Below, piece after piece: positions 55,118 through 63,228 of a DNA stretch of 64,000 nt. The stretch spans positions 372,001 through 436,000 of the forward strand of contig NZ_JAUSVF010000003.1 in assembly GCF_030814475.1 (NCBI RefSeq), read 5' to 3'. Every line of letters starts with the position of its first letter. Position 1 is the first letter of the stretch. The translations under genes were made by a program, and so were the position numbers. The notes under the pieces are model-generated. The model saw only the letters and a list, made by a program, of their open reading frames with translations, did no database searches and was not told the DNA's origin. This DNA comes from Pararhizobium capsulatum DSM 1112 (GTDB taxonomy: Bacteria; Pseudomonadota; Alphaproteobacteria; Rhizobiales; Rhizobiaceae).

Positions 55118-56302
55118 CTAAATCAGGAGAGCAGCGCGGCTTATGGCGCGGCTGTCAGTGGCAGCCTGGTCGGCTGCAAGGATGGATTTGACGGTTTCGG
55201 TAAACGCATCCGCCGATGCGATGAGGTCGAGCCGGTTTGCCTCGTCGAGCAATTGGCAATCGGCCTTGCCGATAACCTCTTCGCCATGCATGGCGCCGAG
55301 GATGGCACCGGCCATCACGCCGATTGAGTCGGTATCGCGGCCGGAATTGATCCCGTCCTCGATCGAGCGGCGGAAATCGCCGTCATTGACGAGGCAGAAG
55401 CCCAGCGCCAGCGGCAGTTCCTCGATCGATCCCAGGCGGTGCGGCTGATAGGCACCCGTCAACCGGCCGGCCTTGGCGGGCGTGTGGTTGACGTCATCGC
55501 CCATTGGCGAATAGGGGGCGATGATCCTGTGGAACTCGGCGACGACATTTGCATGGTCCGCACCCTGTGCCTTGAGCTGGCGGGCACTCTGTACGATATC
55601 GGCGATGGCGTTGCGGGTGCCGTCCTTTGCAAGTGCCAGCGCCGCTTCGACGACAGCATCAATGGTCGTGCCGGGAACGAAGGCTGCAGCGACCGCTGCT
55701 GCAAACACACCTGCCGCTTCCAGGCCGTAGCTTTCCTGATGCCCGCAGGCAAACGCGATCGCCTCGTCATAGGCGGCCTTCGGATCACAGGCGTTGACCA
55801 CTCCGATCGGCGCCACGTACATGGCCGCACCGCAATTGACCATGTTGCCGATGCCACCTTGCCGGGGATCGCAGGAGGCCAGCTGGTGGCGCTGGAATAT
55901 CCATTTCTCCGGGTAGAACAGTCGCTCGATCAACATCGCCTCACGCCGCAATTCCGGCACATAGCGCGGAATCCAGGCGATCTGACGCACCATTCCGTCG
56001 GCCATGTCCCAAGCGTCCAGATGCCTTCCGACCTCGGCATAGATATCCATCAGGCACAGCGTCATCAGCGTATCGTCGGTGACGATGCCGTTGCCGCGCA
56101 CCCTCCCGTTGCGCGCCGTAGCGTCGAGCGACATCTTGTGCCATTGCATGTTGAGCGAAGAAACCCGCCCGTAACGCGCCAGTATATCGGCTGCCGATAG
56201 TTTTTCGACTGGAGCCCCCATGGCGTCGCCTAGAGCGACGCCATGAATGAGCGCGCGGACTCTCCCTTTTAGAGAGAGTCCGGAAGCACTATTTTTTTGC
56301 AT
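55118..56302 (-). CDS. ADP-ribosylglycohydrolase family protein
   Basis: The ATG at 56302 is chosen: it lies inside the last codons of the binding-protein gene and is followed by the family's opening (RVRALIHGVALGDAMGAPVE); the longer frame to 56458 would lie inside that gene. The 394-residue product has the metal ligands TDDT (GIVTDDTLMT) and DTDS (SGRDTDSIGVMAGAILG), matching canonical dimagnesium ADP-ribosylglycohydrolases. Expected reaction: hydrolysis of a ribosyl or related glycosyl bond in the cytosol. It differs from its neighbour in keeping the classic second motif and lacking the C-terminal domain. Confidence 0.9.
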   Translation of the reverse strand: MQKNSASGLSLKGRVRALIHGVALGDAMGAPVEKLSAADILARYGRVSSLNMQWHKMSLDATARNGRVRGNGIVTDDTLMTLCLMDIYAEVGRHLDAWDMADGMVRQIAWIPRYVPELRREAMLIERLFYPEKWIFQRHQLASCDPRQGGIGNMVNCGAAMYVAPIGVVNACDPKAAYDEAIAFACGHQESYGLEAAGVFAAAVAAAFVPGTTIDAVVEAALALAKDGTRNAIADIVQSARQLKAQGADHANVVAEFHRIIAPYSPMGDDVNHTPAKAGRLTGAYQPHRLGSIEELPLALGFCLVNDGDFRRSIEDGINSGRDTDSIGVMAGAILGAMHGEEVIGKADCQLLDEANRLDLIASADAFTETVKSILAADQAATDSRAISRAALLI

Positions 56303-57713
56303 CGAGAACAGTCCTTGCATAGTCGTTGAGACGTGTGCCGCCAGCGGCTTCCCATTCGGCGACATATTGATCCCACTGGTCCATTTTCGCCGTGCCGGAA
56401 ATGAACTTGTAGACCCAGGAGCGGTAGACACTTTCAGTGGCATCAAGATCGGCGGCATAATCGGCCGGCCAGAGGAACGTGTTATCCGGCTTGAAGTCCT
56501 TCTGGATCGTCGCCAGTGACTGCTGGGCGGCTTCCGATTGCCACACCACCGGTGGCGTCCAGTTCGCCGCTACCATGAAGCGCGCATACCAGGTGGCGAT
56601 CTTGTCAGTCACTTTGTATGTATCGCCATCCTTGGTAAACTCCTGGCCTTCAAAGCCCAGACGGTCGAACATCTGTCCCTGCGGACTTGCCATGAAGTCC
56701 AGCAACTTCATCACCTCTGCCTTGTGCTCGGAGGTTGTGGAGATGGCAAAGCCACGCGATTCCTTTGACACGTCGACGGCAGAAAGGCCTTGGCCGGCCG
56801 GGCCCTTCGGCGGCGGCAGCAGAACGAGTTCGGTACCCGGATGAACCTGCCGCATCTTGCCACCGTAGATGTCGATCACCTCACCGGAAGACCCGAAGAT
56901 CACACCGGCCTTGCCGGTGTAAAACTTGTCTTCCTTCAAATCGAACTTGGTGGTGATGTATTCCGGATCGTAGAGGCCCTGCGCCCGCAGCGAGGCGTAG
57001 AAGGCGATTTTGTCCTTCTCCTGGCTGGTGATCCTGGCGCTGACCCATTCGCCAGCCGGGTTCTTCATCCACGTGCCGGTGATCCCGAACGCCTGGTTGA
57101 AAATCGAATCCAGCTCGTTGGTATTGTCGGCCGTGGTTACCCCATAGGTATCGGCGACACCATTGCCGTCGAAATCGCCGTCCTTGATCGCCTTGAACAG
57201 GGTCACATAGTCCTCGACGGTTTCGGGTGCCTTGAGGCCGGTCTTTTCCAACCAATCCTTGCGGATCACCGGCTGCGGACCGCGAACCGGATAGACATAG
57301 AGAAGATAAGGATAATTCTTCAACCGCTCGACATTGTGTGGCCAGAGCGCATCCTTGAGATAGGTCGTGTCGGCAATCATCGGCCCCAGATCTTCCAGCA
57401 CGCCCTGTTCGACCATCTTGGCATCCCCACCCTGGAAATAGATCAGGTCCGGGATATCGCCCGACAGCAACATGACCGAAAGCTTGTCGGCATAGCCAGA
57501 CGATGGCAGGTCCACGAGTTCAATATCGAGGTCGGTACCCTGCGCCTTCAGCGCTTCCTCAATCCGCTGAACATGTTTGACGTCATCCGGGTTGGTAGGA
57601 CTGAAATCCTTGGATACGACCCGAATCTTGATCGGGTCGGCCATGGCAGGCACGGTGATGCCGAGGCACAGCGCCAGGGCAGTCGAGGTCGTCAGAACCA
57701 GTTTTCTAAGCAT
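56289..57713 (-). CDS. CUT1 extracellular sugar-binding protein (LplA-like)
   Basis: A 474-residue binding protein with signal peptide (MLRKLVLTTSTALALCLGIT, cut near AMADP). It has the LplA/YtcQ-type look: LSVMLLSGDIPDLIYFQGGD, RKDWLEKTGLKAPETVEDYV, and a calcium-type loop DGDFDGNGVADTYG. The C-terminus ends LDAKK with its stop overlapping the glycohydrolase start. It captures an oligosaccharide or glycoside for the permeases at 57763-59636. Confidence 0.92.
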   Translation of the reverse strand: MLRKLVLTTSTALALCLGITVPAMADPIKIRVVSKDFSPTNPDDVKHVQRIEEALKAQGTDLDIELVDLPSSGYADKLSVMLLSGDIPDLIYFQGGDAKMVEQGVLEDLGPMIADTTYLKDALWPHNVERLKNYPYLLYVYPVRGPQPVIRKDWLEKTGLKAPETVEDYVTLFKAIKDGDFDGNGVADTYGVTTADNTNELDSIFNQAFGITGTWMKNPAGEWVSARITSQEKDKIAFYASLRAQGLYDPEYITTKFDLKEDKFYTGKAGVIFGSSGEVIDIYGGKMRQVHPGTELVLLPPPKGPAGQGLSAVDVSKESRGFAISTTSEHKAEVMKLLDFMASPQGQMFDRLGFEGQEFTKDGDTYKVTDKIATWYARFMVAANWTPPVVWQSEAAQQSLATIQKDFKPDNTFLWPADYAADLDATESVYRSWVYKFISGTAKMDQWDQYVAEWEAAGGTRLNDYARTVLDAKK

Positions 57714-57762
57714 TTCGTCTCCTCCGTTAGATTTGCTTTATTTGGTTGTTGCGTCGTCACGA

Positions 57763-58659
57763 TCAGCCTTTGAGCGCGCCGCTCATGGTGCCCTTCGTGA
57801 AGAATTTCAGGATCAGCGGATAGATCGCCAGGATCGGTACGATGGTCAGAAGGATCATGCCGGCCTTGAGTGCCCGCAGGTTGAGCTGCCCCGCACCCGT
57901 GTTGTTGTTGGCGCTGTCGACCCCGACGATCGCGATCTTATCGCCATCAATGACGAACTGACGCAGCACCACCTGCAACGGCCATTTCCCCTGGTCGTTG
58001 AGATAGATCATTGACCGGAAGAACTCATTCCAGTGAAAGACCAGGTAAAACAGCGAGATCGTTGCCAGCGCCGGCTTGGCGAGAGGCAGTACCAAATGCC
58101 AGAAGACCTGGAAGGGGTTGGCACCATCGAGTTCGGCCGCTTCCAGCAACTCCTTCGGGATCTCTTCGAAGAAGCGGATGAGGATGATCAGATACCAGGC
58201 ATTGACCGCCTTGTAGAGGATCACCGACCAGTAGCTGTCGAGCAGTCCAAGCCGCTTGTTGACGAAATAATCTGGAATGATGCCGGGCTCAAAGACGATG
58301 GTGACGAGTACGAGGATGAACAATGCCTTGCGTCCCGGCAGGTTCGGCCGTGAAAGCGCCCAGGCCATCAGTGCCGTCCCCACCACGCCGATCAGCGTGC
58401 TGACGCCGGTGATGAAGATCGAGTTGACGATGCCACGTTGAACATTGGGGTGCTGGAGCAAGACGCTCCACACCTCGAACGAAAAGCCTTGGGGCAGGAT
58501 GGCCAGTCCGTTCATACCCGGCACCTTGGACGGCTCGGACAGCGAAATCGCCAGAAGGTTCAGGATCGGCTGAACAGTGACGACCACAAGCAGCAGGAGC
58601 GTTGAAACGATGATGGCGTATTCGATGCGTTCAATCGGGGTCTTGCGCGACAGGGCCAT
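57763..58659 (-). CDS. CUT1 sugar ABC permease (LplC/YtcP-like)
   Basis: A 298-residue membrane protein with about six helices. The ATPase-docking loop is EAAELDGANPFQVFWHLVLP followed by LAKPALATI; the end GALKG and ILKFFTKGTMSGALKG is typical for this branch. Starts one base into the stop of the other permease (58659 shared). Forms a heterodimeric channel with it. Confidence 0.93.
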   Translation of the reverse strand: MALSRKTPIERIEYAIIVSTLLLLVVVTVQPILNLLAISLSEPSKVPGMNGLAILPQGFSFEVWSVLLQHPNVQRGIVNSIFITGVSTLIGVVGTALMAWALSRPNLPGRKALFILVLVTIVFEPGIIPDYFVNKRLGLLDSYWSVILYKAVNAWYLIILIRFFEEIPKELLEAAELDGANPFQVFWHLVLPLAKPALATISLFYLVFHWNEFFRSMIYLNDQGKWPLQVVLRQFVIDGDKIAIVGVDSANNNTGAGQLNLRALKAGMILLTIVPILAIYPLILKFFTKGTMSGALKG

Positions 58660-59636
58660 TACCAGACTCCCTTTCCGGTCAGGCGTTTGGATACGAAATG
58701 CGCGATAATGATCATCATCGTCCCCAGTACAGCCTTGAACAGGCCGGCCGCCGTCGCCAGCGAATACTCGCCGGTCTGAAGTCCGATCCGGTAGACATAG
58801 GTATCGACGATATCGATCTTGCTGCGGACCACGTCGTTGGACAGGTTGATGACCTGATTAAGGTCGGCATTGAGGAACATCCCGGCATTCAGGATGAACA
58901 GGGTAGCTATCGTCGGAACGATGCCGGGCAATGTGACGTGCCAGATTTTCTGCCAGCGGTTGGCGCCATCGACCTCGGCCGCATCATAGAGCTGCTGGTC
59001 GATGGCGATGATAGCGGCCAGATAAAGCAGGCTGTCCCACCCCGCCGAACGCCAGATTTCCGTGAACACCAGCACCCAGCGGATGGCACCCGTGTCGGTC
59101 ATGAACGACCGTGGCGCGATGCCGGCCATGCCAAGCAGATTGTTGACAGCGCCGTCCGTGGGCGACAGGGCGGCAATGAAGATGCCGGCGATCACCACCC
59201 AGGACAGGAAATGCGGCAGGTAAATCGCCGACTGGATGAACTTGCGCAGCGAACCGCCCCGCACCTCGTTCAGCAGCAGCGCCACGACGATGGGCACCGG
59301 CAGGAAGAACGCCATCTTCATCGTCGAAATGATCAGCGTGTTGGCGAGCACCTGCCAGAAGACCGAAGACGAGAACAACACCTGGAAATGCTTGAGCCCT
59401 ACCCAGACATTAGGCGGCACAATACGCACCTGCTCGAAGGCGATCCGGGTCTCCCAGATGGGTAGGTAATGGAATATTAGAAAGAACAGGATCCCCGGCG
59501 CCATCATGACGTAATACGGCCACCAGCGACGCCAGCCATCGGCCAACGAAGAGGTCCGTCCCGGCTTGCCGCGGATTGCATTTATGGGAACGTTCCCAAT
59601 ATTTGGTGAAGTCAAAACGTGTTGACGGTCAGTCAT
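58659..59636 (-). CDS. CUT1 sugar ABC permease (LplB/YteP-like)
   Basis: A 325-residue membrane protein. Helices begin at WWPYYVMMAPGILFFLIFHY; the docking loop is DAAEVDGANRWQKIWHVTLP; the end is AHFVSKRLTGKGVW, standard for LplB-type permeases. The N-terminal ~35 residues before the first helix are unusual and their DNA contains a perfect GGGAACGTTCCC palindrome, so the true start may lie further in. It follows the LacI gene by 3 bp. Confidence 0.9.
   Translation of the reverse strand: MTDRQHVLTSPNIGNVPINAIRGKPGRTSSLADGWRRWWPYYVMMAPGILFFLIFHYLPIWETRIAFEQVRIVPPNVWVGLKHFQVLFSSSVFWQVLANTLIISTMKMAFFLPVPIVVALLLNEVRGGSLRKFIQSAIYLPHFLSWVVIAGIFIAALSPTDGAVNNLLGMAGIAPRSFMTDTGAIRWVLVFTEIWRSAGWDSLLYLAAIIAIDQQLYDAAEVDGANRWQKIWHVTLPGIVPTIATLFILNAGMFLNADLNQVINLSNDVVRSKIDIVDTYVYRIGLQTGEYSLATAAGLFKAVLGTMMIIIAHFVSKRLTGKGVW
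59586..59597. promoter_or_regulatory. LacI-type operator-like palindrome inside the first permease gene
   Basis: GGGAACGTTCCC is a perfect 12-bp palindrome sharing its core with the palindrome upstream of the LacI gene. It lies about 40 bp inside the annotated permease frame and just after the LacI stop, so it could control the structural genes separately from the regulator gene. Confidence 0.5.
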
Positions 59637-59639
59637 GAA

Positions 59640-60689
59640 TTATCCCCTCCCGGCTCCGGCTGTGCGCCTGGGCTGGTCTACCGACAGGTCGGCCAGCGAG
59701 CCACGCTCGACCAACCGGCACGGCATGAACACCCGGCCATGTTCGGGACGGCCGGCGATCTCGTCGAACAGGCAGTCGACCGCACGCATGCCGATCTCGC
59801 GGCCCGGCTTGGCGACCGTCGTCAATCCCGGCCATGAAAACGCGCCAGCCGGCACGCCATCAAAACCGAGAATAGAGACATCCTCCGGGCATCGAAGCCC
59901 CGCCTCGCGCACGGCGACCATGGCGCCGAGCGCCATCATGTCGTTGGCTGCAAATACGGCCAGATGGCGGGCGCGGCCCCGCGCCAGCAGCCGCTTCATC
60001 GCAGCATGCCCGCCTTCGACAGTATAGTCTCCATCTTCCATTGGCAGGGCCGACGGGTCGACATCGCGCTCGACACAATGCTCGTGGAAGGTTCGCAGGA
60101 AGCGTGCCCGCGCAATACGCGACTTGGGTCCAAGGATGAGTGCTGGAGCATGGTGCCCTTTGGCCACCAGATAATCCATGCCGATCCGTACTGCCTGGGC
60201 GATATCGGAGCCGACGCTGGAGGTGGCAGGGAAACGCTCGGCGCTTGAGCCGATCAGCACGAAAGGCAGCCCGAACCGGTCGAGATCGTCGAAATTATCA
60301 CCCACTGGATTGATGATCGCGCCATCGACGCGTGCCTGGCGCAGAGCACGCAGATGGCTGGCTTCGCGACCGTGATCCCAATCGGATGAAAAGACCAGAA
60401 GAGACATACTATTCTGGGCGGCGCGATCCTGCGCACCGCGAGCTACCTCTGCCCAGAACGGGTTGGTAATGTCTGGAATGACGAGACCGAGCAGCCCGGT
60501 CCGTCCGGAGCGCATGCCGACTGCAAGATCATTGCGCTCGTAGCCCACAACCCTTGCGGCATCCAGCACTCGCTCACGCGCCTCGTCCGTCACATTGGAG
60601 GCGCCCGACAACGCGCGAGCGGCCGTGCTCTTCGACACGCCGGCCTTTTGCGCAACATCAATAATGGTTGGCCGCCGCCTTTGCATCAA
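59640..60689 (-). CDS. LacI/GalR-family transcription regulator
   Basis: A 349-residue repressor. The N-terminal helix-turn-helix is PTIIDVAQKAGVSKSTAARA followed by the hinge LSGASNVTDEARERVLDAA. The remainder is a periplasmic-binding-protein-like effector domain (LGLVIPDITNPFWAEVARGA; VSILGFDGVPAG). First gene of the operon, transcribed with the transporter and hydrolase genes. It probably binds the palindromes at 60711-60734 and 59586-59597 and is released by the imported sugar or a product. Confidence 0.93.
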   Translation of the reverse strand: MMQRRRPTIIDVAQKAGVSKSTAARALSGASNVTDEARERVLDAARVVGYERNDLAVGMRSGRTGLLGLVIPDITNPFWAEVARGAQDRAAQNSMSLLVFSSDWDHGREASHLRALRQARVDGAIINPVGDNFDDLDRFGLPFVLIGSSAERFPATSSVGSDIAQAVRIGMDYLVAKGHHAPALILGPKSRIARARFLRTFHEHCVERDVDPSALPMEDGDYTVEGGHAAMKRLLARGRARHLAVFAANDMMALGAMVAVREAGLRCPEDVSILGFDGVPAGAFSWPGLTTVAKPGREIGMRAVDCLFDEIAGRPEHGRVFMPCRLVERGSLADLSVDQPRRTAGAGRG

Positions 60690-60710
60690 AATCCGCCCTC
60701 CTCAGCATGA

Positions 60711-60734
60711 TTTCGTGGGAACGTTACCACGAAA
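60711..60734. promoter_or_regulatory. LacI-family operator overlapping the operon promoter
   Basis: A 24-bp near-perfect palindrome (TTTCGTGGGAACG at the left half, central AACGTT; only one symmetric pair mismatched), 21 bp before the LacI start. On the minus strand TTGCGC and TAACGT at 17-bp spacing give a possible promoter whose -10 lies inside the operator, consistent with autorepression. CTGAGGAGGGCGG is the ribosome site of the regulator gene. Confidence 0.7.
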
Positions 60735-60777
60735 TGTCTCGGTGCGCAAGGGGCGTTTCTTCGCGCATCAGAGTCAT

Positions 60778-61260
60778 CTACCCTGGCCTGACATTAGGCC
60801 CAAGTCGTTTGCTCATGCGGAAGACCTGGTTGCCTCGCCAAAGCATCGTTGCACCATCATCCATATAGCCGGCGGAAATATAGAAACCATGGGCGGTGGC
60901 GGTGCTCATCAAATGGCTAACTGTTCTTCCATTCGCCATGAGATAGCGCTCGAGCTCAAACAAGATGGCCTTGCTCACGCCTCGAATTCGCAGGTCTGGA
61001 CGGATGTAGTTCAGGCAGATTTCCCCATTCTTATTTGCAGCCCCAACGCCTGCAATGCGGTCCCCGATGAGGGCGACCAATACCGTTTGATTGGGATCTG
61101 CAATCCACATCTCCACGTGGTCGGGTGTTTTATTGCAAAGCCAGCCGCACAACGCTTCATGTCTGTTTTGGTGATCGAGTTCGCACAGTTCCGTAATCGA
61201 GCGGCGAAGGACCCTACAAATCTCACTGGCCTCAGCGATAGCCGCAGATCGTATTATCAT
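60778..61260 (-). CDS. GNAT-family N-acetyltransferase
   Basis: A 160-residue protein. It opens MIIRSAAIAEASEICRVLRR, has the central strand VLVALIGDRIAGVGAANKNG, a modified acetyl-CoA loop (RPDLRIRGVSKAILFELERY, in place of the usual Q/RxxGxG/A) and the end AHGFYISAGYMDDG. Substrate unknown. It lies upstream of, and is transcribed in the same direction as, the LacI operon. Confidence 0.85.
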   Translation of the reverse strand: MIIRSAAIAEASEICRVLRRSITELCELDHQNRHEALCGWLCNKTPDHVEMWIADPNQTVLVALIGDRIAGVGAANKNGEICLNYIRPDLRIRGVSKAILFELERYLMANGRTVSHLMSTATAHGFYISAGYMDDGATMLWRGNQVFRMSKRLGPNVRPG

Positions 61261-61548
61261 GGATAACTCTCCGACAGAGCAGTGAACGCAATCGATTTAG
61301 AGTGACACGTGCTGTGGCCAGTGCCGTGTCCGAACCGACATGGCGCGGCACAGGCATTTCGGAGCTTCGCGACGTTGAACAGATCCGTCCGGTGCTCACT
61401 GCCCACGCGCTTTCATTTCTACTTGCGTCCTCCGAAATTCGATGCAGGCACCGAATTGAGGGTTTGAATTGCAATATGTCTCCAGCCGTTGGAGATTTGT
61501 CGCCATTATTCCGGGGACGTACTGTTGGAAATCCTGCATGCGTCGCCT

Positions 61549-62539
61549 TGTCAACGGCGGAGCAAAAGCAGGCCAGTGCGGCGGAGTAAAACCAGGCCAG
61601 CGGCAGGGCTGTGTTGCCGACATGGAAATGGCCCCGATCGGGGCCATTTCCATGTCGGCGGCGGTGATTTCGATCAGGGTGTGAGGATTTCGCCGGTATC
61701 GGGGTCGACGGTTTGGGTGGCCTGGTTTTGCTCCGCCCCTGATGACGGATTGCGGCGGCGGGCGGCGGACTGTTTCAGCCGGTAGCTGTCACCATTCATG
61801 GTTAGGATGCTGACGTGGTGGGTCAGCCTGTCGAGCAACGCACCGGTCAGCCGCTCGGACCCTAGCACCGACGTCCAGTCCTCAAACGGCAGATTGGACG
61901 TGACGATCGTCGAGCCGCGTTCGTAGCGTTGCGAGAAGGTCTCGAACAACAGCTCCGCTCCGGTCGATGACAAGGGGACATAGCCGAGTTCATCGATGAT
62001 CAGCAGTTTTACCGAAGCCAGATCGCGCTGCAGCTTGAGAAGCCGCCGCTCGTCACGCGCCTCCAGGAGCTGACTGACCAACGAGGCTGCAGTGGTGAAC
62101 GTGACGGTGAAGCCTTTCTGGCAGGCGGCGAGGCCCAGAGCGAGCGCGACATGGGTCTTGCCGGTGCCACTGTTGCCGAGAGCGATGATGTTGTCGCGCC
62201 GCAGGATGTATTCGCAACGGGCAAGCTCCAGGACAAGCATCTTGTTCAAGCCGGGTATGGCCGTGAAGTCGAAGGTGTCGAAGCTTTTGACCGCCGGGAA
62301 GCGAGCCGCGCGAATGCGCCGTTCGACTGTCCGGCGTTCCCGGTCGATCAGTTCCAATTCAATCAGGCGCAACAGATAGCGGGGATGGTCGACGCCGCTC
62401 TCGGCGCATTCCCGTGCTACCTTCTCATACTCGCGCAACACCGTCGGCAGTTTTAATTGCTTGAGATGGTGGGACAGAAGGATTTGCGGGGTTCCACCCG
62501 TTGTGCCTGATGGCATCGTGTCGCTTGCTGTGCGGGTCA
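61549..62539 (-). mobile_element. Truncated IS21-family copy (left end plus istB)
   Basis: Matches 6738-7728 at a constant offset of 54,811 bp, including the TGTCAACGGCGG tip and the doubled terminal unit. Identity stops abruptly at 62539, one base short of the original istB start codon; istA and the right end are missing. Same orientation as the complete copy. Confidence 0.93.
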
Positions 62540-62558
62540 GGATAACCTCAGCAACCAT
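61674..62558 (-). CDS. istB: IS21 helper ATPase IstB (copy 2, new start)
   Basis: Same protein as at 6863-7729, but the native ATG has been replaced at the truncation point (now CTG). The frame stays open upstream to an ATG at 62558, adding MVAEVI. Walker A GNSGTGKTH and Walker B LLIIDELGYVPL are intact. Without istA it has no obvious function. Whether it is expressed is unclear, because no clear ribosome site precedes 62558. Confidence 0.8.
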   Translation of the reverse strand: MVAEVILTRTASDTMPSGTTGGTPQILLSHHLKQLKLPTVLREYEKVARECAESGVDHPRYLLRLIELELIDRERRTVERRIRAARFPAVKSFDTFDFTAIPGLNKMLVLELARCEYILRRDNIIALGNSGTGKTHVALALGLAACQKGFTVTFTTAASLVSQLLEARDERRLLKLQRDLASVKLLIIDELGYVPLSSTGAELLFETFSQRYERGSTIVTSNLPFEDWTSVLGSERLTGALLDRLTHHVSILTMNGDSYRLKQSAARRRNPSSGAEQNQATQTVDPDTGEILTP

Positions 62559-62682
62559 TGATCGTCGATCAACCGGGGATGTGCGATCGGCACTGCTCTT
62601 GAGCGCCGATATGATCCGAAGCCTGAAGATCGCGTTGGATGCGAAAGATCAGGTTTTGAGGGACGGATGAGGAATTCGAGCG

Positions 62683-62889
62683 ATGACGAGCAGAAACCCG
62701 GAGAACCGCTACAAAATGTGCAAGAACGAGGGCGACGAGTTCTGGACCGTTTATGACATCTTCACTGGAGAGCCGGCCGAGATGAGCGGAACGTGGCTGA
62801 CTGCCTGCGAGATGGACGAAGCCAACGACCTCGTTGACCTCCTGAACCTCGAATATATCAACCGCCGCAAGGGACGACACATTGAGTGA
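62683..62889 (+). CDS. Small hypothetical protein
   Basis: A 68-residue acidic protein (MTSRNPENRYKMCKNEGDEF; VYDIFTGEPAEMSGTWLTAC; ends NRRKGRHIE) preceded by GATGAGGAATTCGAGCG. No domain recognised. Tightly coupled to the next gene by an 8-base overlap, which supports both calls. Confidence 0.55.
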   Translation: MTSRNPENRYKMCKNEGDEFWTVYDIFTGEPAEMSGTWLTACEMDEANDLVDLLNLEYINRRKGRHIE

Positions 62890-63088
62890 CGGCAAGATTT
62901 ACCAGTTCAGGGAGGGGCCGACCTATCAGGCCGCAACCAGGGAAGAGCAATGGCAAACCGCCCTGAGGATGGACGCCGAACGGCAAGTTCAGCACGACAC
63001 AGCCGCCTGGCTCATCGTAGCGCTAATCAGCACCGCTCTGTTCGTGACGTTTATCCGGTTCGTATGGCTGAGGAAGCCTTCGTCTTAG
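62882..63088 (+). CDS. Small membrane-anchored protein with TTG start
   Basis: A 68-residue protein read from TTG at 62882, which overlaps the previous stop and follows AAGGGACGACAC. A soluble, charged N-half (MSDGKIYQFREGPTYQAATR) is followed by one transmembrane helix (AAWLIVALISTALFVTFI) and a short basic tail. Function unknown; single-pass C-terminal anchor. Confidence 0.5.
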   Translation: MSDGKIYQFREGPTYQAATREEQWQTALRMDAERQVQHDTAAWLIVALISTALFVTFIRFVWLRKPSS

Positions 63089-63228
63089 GGCGATTGCCTA
63101 CCGTTGGCATTCAGCATGAGGCCGTGTTCTAGGGGCGCTATGGCACGAGACGAACTGCCCCGAAAGAGCTCCGCAACGCGAGAACACCACAGTGCGTGTT
63201 CCCAGCAGACGCCAGCGGAACATCGTTT

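Noticed and set aside
56303..56458. N-terminal extension of the shorter glycohydrolase to 56458
   Set aside because: It overlaps the binding-protein gene in another frame and does not look like the family; the ATG at 56302 is directly before the conserved fold.
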